Of a DNA stretch of 5,766 nt, positions 1 to 5,062 are shown in pieces. The position numbers were made by a program, and so were the translations under genes. This DNA is from an uncultured Olsenella sp. (GTDB lineage: Bacteria > Actinomycetota > Coriobacteriia > Coriobacteriales > Atopobiaceae). Numbering within the stretch: the first letter of the stretch is position 1; each line of letters begins with the position of its first letter. The stretch lies in contig CALCDK010000066.1 of NCBI GenBank assembly GCA_937900605.1, positions 1 to 5,766 of the forward strand. Direction: 5' to 3'. The notes below the pieces were generated by a model that was not told the DNA's origin, ran no database searches, and worked only from the letters and a program-made list of their open reading frames with translations.

Positions 1-53
1 TAGGCCAAGGGCGGACACGCGGCGCTTCTCGCCGGGCGCGCCTCGTCGTGGGC

Positions 54-761
54 CTAGCGGGCGCCCAGGTCGCGGACCATGCGCATGACCACGCGGGCGC
101 AGTGGTGCGCCGCCTGCGCCTCGAAGGCGGCGTAGTCCATGGCCTGGCCCTCGCTTCCGGGCTTGTCCGAGATCGCGCGCACGACCACGAACGGCACGCC
201 GTTGAGCTCGCAGGCCTGCGCCATGGCGGCGCCCTCCATCTCGCAGCAGCGCGCGCCGAACTGCGCCACGATGCGGGCGCGCTCGTCGTCGGAGGCCACG
301 AACTGGTCGCCGGAGGCCACGCGGCCCTCGACGCAGCGCACGTCGGGCGCCTCCGCGGCCGCCGCGGCCAGGGCGGCGCCCACGAGCGCGCGGTCGGCCA
401 CGTACTCGGCGCGGTCGCGGCCGGGCACGACGCCCGGGGCGTAGCCGAGCGGGGCCACGGTGAAGTCGTGCTGGACGCAGTCGGTGGAGACCACGAGGTC
501 GCCGATGTCGAGCGTGGGGTCCAGCGACCCCGCGATGCCGGTGTTGACGACGTGGGTCACCTGGAAGCGGTCCACGAGCGCCTGGACGCAGATGCCGGCG
601 TTGACCTTTCCGACGCCGGAGCGCACCACCACGACCTCGGTGCCGTCCAGCGTGCCCGAGCAGAGCTCCCAGCCCGCCACGCGGGTCCTCTCGGCGCCCT
701 CGATCGCGGCGCAGACCCGCTCGACCTCGACCTCCATGGCACCGACGATGCCGATCCTCAT
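54..761 (-). CDS. mtnN: 5'-methylthioadenosine/S-adenosylhomocysteine nucleosidase
   Basis: A 235-residue cytosolic enzyme, close to the usual length for the family. It hydrolyses S-adenosylhomocysteine to adenine and S-ribosylhomocysteine, and methylthioadenosine to adenine and methylthioribose. Seen directly: the N-terminal MRIGIVGAMEVEV with the proposed catalytic Glu12, the NTGIAGSLDP segment near residues 73-82, the substrate-contacting CEMEGAA motif with Glu174, Met175 and Glu176, and VRAISDK with the general-acid Asp199. These match the well-studied Pfs/MTAN proteins, so all key residues are intact. The open frame continues far upstream, but the start at 761 is preferred because the family N-terminus begins exactly there and a GGAGGGGAG ribosome binding site precedes it. 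It follows luxS by 71 nt on the same strand and makes the substrate of LuxS, so the pair is very likely co-transcribed. No frameshift or truncation is seen. Confidence 0.96.
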   Translation of the reverse strand: MRIGIVGAMEVEVERVCAAIEGAERTRVAGWELCSGTLDGTEVVVVRSGVGKVNAGICVQALVDRFQVTHVVNTGIAGSLDPTLDIGDLVVSTDCVQHDFTVAPLGYAPGVVPGRDRAEYVADRALVGAALAAAAAEAPDVRCVEGRVASGDQFVASDDERARIVAQFGARCCEMEGAAMAQACELNGVPFVVVRAISDKPGSEGQAMDYAAFEAQAAHHCARVVMRMVRDLGAR

Positions 762-766
762 CTCTT

Positions 767-775
767 CTCCCCTCC
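767..775 (-). promoter_or_regulatory. Shine-Dalgarno site of mtnN
   Basis: On the minus strand GGAGGGGAG precedes the ATG at 759-761. Either GGAGG (771-775, 9-nt spacer) or GGAG (767-770, 5-nt spacer) could pair with 16S rRNA. The site decides the start inside a much longer open frame, and it sits directly against the foot of the hairpin at 776-790. Confidence 0.7.
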
Positions 776-790
776 GGGCGCATGGCGCCC
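776..790 (-). other. Short hairpin abutting the mtnN ribosome binding site
   Basis: GGGCGC and GCGCCC form a 6-bp perfect stem with a 3-nt loop. The stem ends immediately before the mtnN Shine-Dalgarno site. It could set the edge of the ribosome loading site or block RNA decay. In DNA this GC-rich, chance stems are common, so the functional reading is inference. Confidence 0.35.
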
Positions 791-795
791 CTTGT

Positions 796-818
796 GGCGG
801 CCCGCGCACGGGCACGCC
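796..818 (-). other. GC stem-loop 14 nt after the luxS stop (possible weak terminator or RNA stabiliser)
   Basis: The two arms pair over 9 bp with one bulged base and a 4-nt loop (plus strand: GGCGGCCCG, loop CGCA, CGGGC, bulged A, CGCC). It begins 14 nt downstream of the luxS stop. No U tract follows in the minus-strand RNA, so it is not a classical intrinsic terminator. It may cause partial termination or protect the 3' end of a luxS transcript, making mtnN expression differ from luxS. Confidence 0.4.
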
Positions 819-832
819 GTCCCAGCTTCGCG

Positions 833-1321
833 CTACGCCTGTGGGTAGGTCAAGTGCGCCTCGTCGATGTGCTCGAGCGTGCCCTCCAGGTAGCGGCGGG
901 CCCACCACTGGGCCGCCGCGAGGTCGGCGTCGTGCCAGTTGCCGCACTCCTGCGGGCGCGCGCCCGGGATGTCGCCCTCGAAGTCGCGCACGAACTCGAA
1001 CGCGCGGCGCACGAGGCCCACGACGTCGGCGGACTCGAGCCTGCCGAAGACGATGAGGTAGAAGCCCGTGCGGCAGCCCATGGGGCCGAAGTACAGCACG
1101 CGGTCGCGCCACTGCGGGTCGTTGCGCAGGAACGTCGCCACGAGGTGCTCGATGGCGTGCACCGCGCAGGTGTCCATGACCGGCTCTCGGTTGGGAGCCG
1201 TGAGGCGCAGGTCGAACGTGGTCGCGCACGCCCCGGTCTGCGGGTCGGCGTCCACGCGGCTCACGTAGACGCCCGGCTCGAGCAGCGTGTGGTCGACGGT
1301 GAAGCTCGCGATCTTCTCCAT
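833..1321 (-). CDS. luxS: S-ribosylhomocysteine lyase (autoinducer-2 synthase LuxS)
   Basis: A 162-residue protein of normal LuxS length. This cytosolic metalloenzyme cleaves S-ribosylhomocysteine to homocysteine and 4,5-dihydroxy-2,3-pentanedione, which cyclises to autoinducer-2. Seen directly: His11 in VDHT, Arg39 in FDLRL, the metal-binding HAIEH motif with His55, Glu58 and His59, the catalytic Cys83 in GPMGCRTGFY, and ECGN with Cys126, the third metal ligand. All catalytic and metal-site residues known from the Bacillus enzyme are present, so the product should be active. The start at 1321 is supported by an AGGAGG site 6 nt upstream. The gene lies between mscS (130-nt spacer) and mtnN (71-nt spacer) on the same strand, and the nucleosidase next to it supplies its substrate. 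Regulation may act through the unusual repeated hairpin leader upstream. Whether AI-2 is used as a signal here or is a by-product of methyl-cycle recycling cannot be told from sequence. Confidence 0.97.
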   Translation of the reverse strand: MEKIASFTVDHTLLEPGVYVSRVDADPQTGACATTFDLRLTAPNREPVMDTCAVHAIEHLVATFLRNDPQWRDRVLYFGPMGCRTGFYLIVFGRLESADVVGLVRRAFEFVRDFEGDIPGARPQECGNWHDADLAAAQWWARRYLEGTLEHIDEAHLTYPQA

Positions 1322-1327
1322 GTGTGC

Positions 1328-1335
1328 CCTCCTCC
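1328..1335 (-). promoter_or_regulatory. Shine-Dalgarno site of luxS
   Basis: GGAGGAGG on the minus strand lies 6 nt before the luxS ATG. It is one of the strongest ribosome binding sites in the window. Its first G is also the last base of the hairpin at 1335-1348, so the stem sits directly on the edge of the site. Confidence 0.75.
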
Positions 1336-1434
1336 CGGCTTGCGCCGGATCGTGTCCCGCCGGCCCGTGGCCGGCCCCTCTCGCCGGCGTCGGCCGGCTG
1401 CTGTCCCCCGGCGTCGGCCGGCACCTCTCGCCGG
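1335..1434 (-). repeat. Tandem hairpin repeat array in the mscS-luxS spacer (luxS leader)
   Basis: Most of the 130-nt spacer is built from four short hairpins whose left edges lie at 1408, 1384, 1360 and 1335, a spacing of 24-25 nt. Three have a CCGGC/GCCGG stem with a 4-nt loop (1408-1421, 1384-1397, 1335-1348), and one has a CCGGCC/GGCCGG stem with a 3-nt loop (1360-1374). The 15-mer CCGGCGTCGGCCGGC occurs twice, at 1384-1398 and 1408-1422. On the minus strand an imperfect unit of about 38 nt, beginning CCGGCGAGAGG, is duplicated from 1434 and from 1387. Linkers alternate between GAGAGG and GGGACA. In minus-strand RNA the last hairpin has a GCAA (GNRA-type) loop and touches the luxS ribosome binding site. 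No U tract and no clear promoter are visible. The role is unknown: an attenuator, a protein-binding leader, an mRNA stabiliser or a dispersed intergenic repeat are all possible. Confidence 0.7.
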
Positions 1435-1451
1435 ACCGCGCGGGACGCCCC

Positions 1452-2213
1452 CTACAGGGCGCGCGCGATCCAGGGACGGCCCTGCAGCTCCCGGACGAGC
1501 GCGTCCTGCGCCGCCGAGAAGGCCACCCCGTCGACGACGTGCAGCTGCGCCTCGCCCTGCGTCCCGTACGCAGAGAAGCCCTGGAACACCACGCCCGTCT
1601 CGAACTCGGGGTCGAGGCTCTCGCCCAGGGCGCGCGTGGCGGCCTCGCGCACGTCGCGGGCGACGACGTCGAGGTCGGCGCCGGGCGCGACGGCCAGCGG
1701 GACGCGGCAGACGCCCACGTTCCAGCGGGTGACGTGCGTCAGCGAGGTCTTGTTGAGCACCGAGTTGGGGATCACCTCGACGTTGCCGCCACGCGTCCGC
1801 ACCGTGGTGCTGCGCCAGGTCACGTCGGTCACGCGGCCGGTGACGGCGCCCACCGTGACGTCGTCGCCGGGCTTGACCACCTTGCCGGCCATGAGGCCCA
1901 GGCCGCTGACCAGGTTGGAGATCGTGTCCTGCATGCCCAGCGAGACGGCCACGGACGCGACGCCCAGGGCGGCGAGAAACGCGGTGGGCTCCACGCCGAA
2001 GACGGGGCGCATGACCGAGAGCAGCGCGAGCGACCAGACCAGCGCCCTCAGGACGTTGACGAAGATTGACGCGCTGGGGATCTCGGTCCTGTCGAGCGCG
2101 GCGCGCGCGAAGCGCACCACGAAGTGCTGGACCACGAGCGCGAGCGCCACGGCGACGCCCAGGGTGAGCGCCTTGGCGACGAGCTGCGCGACGGGGATGC
2201 CCAGGAGCTCCAT
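1452..2213 (-). CDS. mscS: Small-conductance mechanosensitive channel, MscS family
   Basis: A 253-residue inner-membrane channel of the minimal MscS type, somewhat shorter than the 286-residue E. coli protein. It would open under membrane tension to release solutes during hypo-osmotic shock. Hydrophobic segments lie at about residues 8-34, 50-70 and 77-110. The third is the pore-lining helix, rich in small residues (GVASVAVSLGMQDTISNLVSG, starting at 84), with the kink-region Gln-Asp-x-Ile-Ser-Asn resembling the MscS signature. The cytosolic beta domain follows, with KPGDDVTV near 114 and the conserved VIPNSVLNKTSLTH near 148-160, then the alpha/beta cage domain. The ATG at 2213 is preceded by GGAGGG at 2221-2226 with a 7-nt spacer, inside the last codons of the helicase gene. 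That gene's stop codon lies only 3 nt upstream, so the two are probably translationally coupled. Substrate selectivity cannot be judged. Confidence 0.93.
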   Translation of the reverse strand: MELLGIPVAQLVAKALTLGVAVALALVVQHFVVRFARAALDRTEIPSASIFVNVLRALVWSLALLSVMRPVFGVEPTAFLAALGVASVAVSLGMQDTISNLVSGLGLMAGKVVKPGDDVTVGAVTGRVTDVTWRSTTVRTRGGNVEVIPNSVLNKTSLTHVTRWNVGVCRVPLAVAPGADLDVVARDVREAATRALGESLDPEFETGVVFQGFSAYGTQGEAQLHVVDGVAFSAAQDALVRELQGRPWIARAL

Positions 2214-2216
2214 GCG

Positions 2217-4850
2217 CTATCCCTCCACCTTCACGAGCGGCGCGAAGCCCTTGAGGAGCTTCTTGGTCTTGCCGGTCCTGGTGAACCTGACCTCGATGGT
2301 GTCGCCCGAGACGCCCAGGACGACGCCGGGGCCGAAGGTCTTGTGCGAGACGCGGTCGCCGGCGTGCAGCGCGTCGGAGCCGGCGGCGGACGCGGCGGGC
2401 GCGGCCTCGCCCGACCTGCGGGCCTTGGGCGCGATGGGCGGCAGCGACGACGCGCGCTGCCGCTGCGAGCCGGGCGTGGAGCGCGTGCGGGAGCCGAAGA
2501 CGTGGCCGCCGTAGACGTCCGAGCCGCGGCCGCTGCCGAAGGTGCCGCGGCGGTCGCCGCGCTTCTCCCAGCCGACGCCCGTGAAGCCCGAGGAGCCCAC
2601 GCCGACGGGCTCGACGTCGCGCTCGGGGATCTCGTTGAGGAAGCGGCTGCGCGGGTTGGCCTGGACGGAGCCGTAGGTGCGGCGCGTGGCGGCATGCGTC
2701 AGGTAGAGGCGCTTGCGCGCGCGGGTGATGGCGACGTAGGCCAGGCGCCTCTCCTCCTCCACGAGCTCGGCGTCCTCGCCGTAGGAGACGTGCGGGAAGA
2801 TGCCCTCCTCCATGCCGGCGACGAACACCGTGGGGAACTCCAGGCCCTTGGCGGAGTGGATGGTCATCATGGTCACGGCGTGGCCCTGGTCGCCCAGGGA
2901 GTCGAGGTCGGAGCGCAGTGCGAGCCACTCGATGAGGGCGGGGAGCTTCTCGGCGGCCACGGGCGGGCGCGCGGGGTCGGCCGCGGCGGGCGCGGGCCGC
3001 GCGGGGGCGGCGGTGGCGGCCCCGTCGGCGCCGACGTCCATGCCGGCCTCGCGGAGCTGCTGGAGGCTCTCGAGGGTCTCGACGGCGTCGTCGTGGGACT
3101 CGTCGAACTCGGCCGCGACGCCCATGAACTCCCGGATGTTCTCGATGCGGCTGTCGGCCTCGACGGTGTGCTCGGCCTCGAGCGCGCGGACGAGGCCCGC
3201 CCGGTCGACGATGGCCTCGACGACCTGCGCGAGGTCGCCGGTCACGTGGCGGCCGGCCTCGATGGCGCCGCAGAACTCGGCCAGGCCGTTGCGGACCTTG
3301 GCCGTGAGCAGGCCGGAGTCGGCGATGGCCTCCTGGCACGCCGAGAAGAACGAGATGCCCTCGTCGGCGGCGAGCATGCGTATCTTCTCGATGGACGTGG
3401 TGCCGATGCCGCGGCGCGGGGTGTTGACGACGCGCTGCACCGCGACGTCGTCGTCCGGGTTGACGACGGCCTTGAGGTAGGCCATCACGTCGCGGACCTC
3501 GGCGCGGTCGAAGAACCTCGTGCCGCCGACGATCTTGTACGGCACGCCGGCGCGCAGGAACATGTCCTCGAGGACGCGCGACTGCGCGTTGGTGCGGTAG
3601 AAGACGGCGATGTCGTCGTAGCTGGTGCCGGCGTCGTGGAGCTTCTCGATCTCCGAGCCGATCCAGCGGCCCTCGTCGCGCTCGTCGGAGGCCTGAAAGA
3701 CGCGGATGCGCTCGCCGTCGCCGGAGTCGGTGAAGAGGCGCTTGGCCTTGCGGCGCGAGTTGTTGGCGACCACGGCGTTGGCCGCGTTGAGGATGTGGCC
3801 GGTCGAGCGATAGTTCTGCTCGAGGCGCACGGTGCAGGCGTCGGGGTAGTCCTTCTCGAAGTCGAGGATGTTCTGGATGTCGGCGCCACGCCAGCTGTAG
3901 ATCGACTGGTCGTCGTCGCCGACGACCATAAGGTTGCGGTGGCGCGCGGCGAGCAGGTTGGTGATCGAGTACTGGACGTGGTTGGTGTCCTGGTACTCGT
4001 CGACGCTGATCTGGCGGAAGCGGTCCTGGTAGCGCTCGAGGACCGCGGGGTTGCGCGAGAGGAGCTGGTGCGTCTTGACGAGGAGGTCGTCGAAGTCCAT
4101 GGCGTTGGCGCGGGCGAGACGGGCGTCGAGCTCGCGGTAGACACGGGCGGCCGCGCGGTCGGCGGGGTTGGACGAGGAGGACATCTCGTCGGGGCCCACC
4201 ATGACGTTCTTGGCCGCGGAGATCTTGGAGCGGATCGAGTTGAGCGGGAACGACTTGGGGTCGATGGAGAGGTCGGCCATGATTGACTTCACGAGGCGGC
4301 GCGAGTCGTCGTCGTCGTAGATGGTGAAGTTGGGGCGGTAGCCCACGAGCTCCGGGTCCTCACGCAGCATGCGCACGCACATGGCGTGGAAGGTGCACAC
4401 CCACATGCCGCGCGTGCCGCCGGGCAGCAGGGCGTCGAGGCGCTCGCGCATCTCGGCGGCGGCCTTGTTGGTGAAGGTGATGGCGAGGACCTGCCAGGGG
4501 CGCACGCCCTGGTCGGCGATCATGTGGGCGATGCGCATGGTGAGCACGCGCGTCTTGCCCGAGCCGGCGCCGGCGAGCACGAGCAGCGGGCCGCGGGTGC
4601 ACTCGACGGCCTGGCGCTGGGCGGGGTTGAGACCGTCCAGGTCGAGCGCGGGGGCCACGGGCGCCACGGGGGCCGCGGCGTACGCGGGCGGCACCGGGTT
4701 GTACGGCGCGGGCTGCGGCACGGTCACGGGCTGCGGTGCGGGAGCGGTCACGGGCGCCGGGGCGGCGACGGGCTGCGGCGCGGGCGCGGGGGCCACCGGG
4801 GTCGGGGCCGTGGGGGAAAAAAGCGAAGGCTGGTCTGGGGTCATGTTCAT
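2217..4850 (-). CDS. pcrA: ATP-dependent DNA helicase, UvrD/PcrA (superfamily 1)
   Basis: An 877-residue 3'-5' helicase for nucleotide excision repair, mismatch repair and clearing recombination intermediates or stalled RNA polymerase. Numbered from the ATG at 4850: a Pro/Ala/Val-rich tail (about 7-69), Q motif LNPAQRQAV (74-82), Walker A GAGSGKT (94-100), TFTNKAA (125-131), Walker B DEYQDTN (284-290), GDDDQSIYSWRGA (311-323), QNYRST (345-350), motif V (IHSAKGLEFPTVFVAGMEEG, 664-683) and motif VI (EEERRLAYVAITRARKRLYL, 698-717). A low-complexity Ala/Pro insert (607-635) interrupts the C-terminal motor region. A Gly/Arg/Ser linker leads to a Tudor-like domain (829-875; HAGDRVSHKTFGPGVVL), the RNA-polymerase-binding module of PcrA. 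All motor motifs are intact. The frame also extends to a GTG at 4880, but that codon has no ribosome binding site. The ATG at 4850 has a weak GAGAAG 7 nt upstream, and an ATG at 4844 is also possible. It is the first gene of the minus-strand cluster. Confidence 0.96.
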   Translation of the reverse strand: MNMTPDQPSLFSPTAPTPVAPAPAPQPVAAPAPVTAPAPQPVTVPQPAPYNPVPPAYAAAPVAPVAPALDLDGLNPAQRQAVECTRGPLLVLAGAGSGKTRVLTMRIAHMIADQGVRPWQVLAITFTNKAAAEMRERLDALLPGGTRGMWVCTFHAMCVRMLREDPELVGYRPNFTIYDDDDSRRLVKSIMADLSIDPKSFPLNSIRSKISAAKNVMVGPDEMSSSSNPADRAAARVYRELDARLARANAMDFDDLLVKTHQLLSRNPAVLERYQDRFRQISVDEYQDTNHVQYSITNLLAARHRNLMVVGDDDQSIYSWRGADIQNILDFEKDYPDACTVRLEQNYRSTGHILNAANAVVANNSRRKAKRLFTDSGDGERIRVFQASDERDEGRWIGSEIEKLHDAGTSYDDIAVFYRTNAQSRVLEDMFLRAGVPYKIVGGTRFFDRAEVRDVMAYLKAVVNPDDDVAVQRVVNTPRRGIGTTSIEKIRMLAADEGISFFSACQEAIADSGLLTAKVRNGLAEFCGAIEAGRHVTGDLAQVVEAIVDRAGLVRALEAEHTVEADSRIENIREFMGVAAEFDESHDDAVETLESLQQLREAGMDVGADGAATAAPARPAPAAADPARPPVAAEKLPALIEWLALRSDLDSLGDQGHAVTMMTIHSAKGLEFPTVFVAGMEEGIFPHVSYGEDAELVEEERRLAYVAITRARKRLYLTHAATRRTYGSVQANPRSRFLNEIPERDVEPVGVGSSGFTGVGWEKRGDRRGTFGSGRGSDVYGGHVFGSRTRSTPGSQRQRASSLPPIAPKARRSGEAAPAASAAGSDALHAGDRVSHKTFGPGVVLGVSGDTIEVRFTRTGKTKKLLKGFAPLVKVEG
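4642..4832 (-). repeat. Low-complexity Pro/Ala/Val repeats in the helicase N-terminus
   Basis: This part of the helicase gene encodes a run of PAP, PQP and PVT elements before the first motor motif. At the DNA level short words recur in the same phase: CGGTCACGGG at 4721-4730 and 4745-4754 (24-nt period) and GGGCTGCGG at 4710-4718, 4728-4736 and 4770-4778. The tail is probably disordered and is not part of the conserved helicase fold. Such repeats can change length by slippage between strains, which is inference. Confidence 0.6.
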
Positions 4851-4868
4851 CCGGGTTCTTCTCGCTGA

Positions 4869-4881
4869 CGTGTCTGACACG
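4869..4881. promoter_or_regulatory. 13-bp palindrome near the helicase start (candidate operator)
   Basis: CGTGTC and GACACG flank a single central base, giving perfect 6-bp arms. It lies 19 nt upstream of the preferred helicase ATG and immediately downstream of the candidate -10 box on the minus strand, so a bound protein would block transcription start. It does not match the Gram-positive LexA box (GAAC-N4-GTTC). No regulator is identified. Confidence 0.35.
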
Positions 4882-4887
4882 AGTGTA
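4882..4887 (-). promoter_or_regulatory. Candidate -10 box for the helicase operon
   Basis: On the minus strand TACACT matches 4 of 6 bases of TATAAT. A start site about 7 nt downstream would fall within the palindrome near 4875, leaving a leader of about 25 nt before the ATG at 4850. This placement would exclude the GTG at 4880 as a start. No convincing -35 box lies 16-18 nt further upstream, so the call is weak. Confidence 0.3.
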
Positions 4888-4975
4888 GCCGTGGCGCGCG
4901 ACGGCTTTGGCGCTCGTGGGGGCCCGCCCGGGACGGCCTCGCCCCCACCTGGGCAAACGCGATGACGCTCACCGA

Positions 4976-4981
4976 AATAAT
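4976..4981 (+). promoter_or_regulatory. AT-rich patch with an alternative -10-like box
   Basis: AATAAT matches 5 of 6 positions of TATAAT and sits in one of the few AT-rich spots of the divergent spacer (about 4964-4986). No -35 match is seen at the right distance. It could serve the plus-strand gene with a leader of about 75 nt, or simply mark an easily melted stretch. Confidence 0.2.
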
Positions 4982-5013
4982 GCGATGGCGCAGCCGCGGT
5001 CGGGGCCCGCGCG

Positions 5014-5022
5014 TGCTACCTT
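5014..5022 (+). promoter_or_regulatory. Candidate extended -10 promoter of the AIM24-family gene
   Basis: TGCTACCTT combines a TGn extension with TACCTT, which fits the loose TAnnnT form common in actinobacterial promoters. A start near 5029 would give a leader of about 34 nt ending in the AAGGAG site. No -35 box is recognisable, which is tolerated by extended -10 promoters. Confidence 0.35.
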
Positions 5023-5051
5023 CACCATATCGTCCGCGAGGCCCCCACACG

Positions 5052-5057
5052 AAGGAG
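5052..5057 (+). promoter_or_regulatory. Shine-Dalgarno site of the AIM24-family gene
   Basis: AAGGAG lies 5 nt before the ATG at 5063. It is a near-ideal site and fixes the start of the plus-strand gene. Confidence 0.75.
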
Positions 5058-5062
5058 AAGCC

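Noticed and set aside
20..34. Hairpin CGGCG/CGCCG after the nucleosidase stop as an operon terminator
   Set aside because: The stem is only 5 bp and no U tract follows in the minus-strand RNA. The first 53 bases hold nothing else I can support.
48..848. Plus-strand open frames opposite mtnN
   Set aside because: The translations are His/Ala/Gly/Arg-rich and featureless, while the minus-strand reading gives an intact nucleosidase with its own ribosome binding site.
762..1424. Upstream extension of the nucleosidase frame to a 456-residue protein
   Set aside because: The extra part runs through luxS in the wrong frame, and the family N-terminus begins exactly at the ATG at 761 behind a good ribosome binding site.
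1335..1434. CRISPR array
   Set aside because: The 24-25 nt period is too short, the repeats are imperfect, no distinct spacers exist and no cas gene is nearby.
1322..1451. Known riboswitch (SAM or SAH class) in front of luxS
   Set aside because: The spacer is a run of simple GC hairpins with no recognisable SAM/SAH aptamer core, so I kept it as an unassigned repeat.
1261..3339. Minus-strand open frame of 692 codons spanning mscS and parts of luxS and pcrA
   Set aside because: It is Arg/Pro/Gly-rich shadow coding in another frame across three well-supported genes.
2124..4286. Very long plus-strand open frame (720 codons) opposite the helicase gene
   Set aside because: Its product is compositionally biased (Val/Asp/Gly/Ala/Leu/Arg-rich) without recognisable motifs, and it lies antisense to a helicase with every motif intact. 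Long antisense frames are expected in DNA of this GC content.
4869..4881. LexA (SOS) box in front of the helicase
   Set aside because: The arms are CGTGTC/GACACG, not the GAAC-N4-GTTC core of Gram-positive LexA sites.
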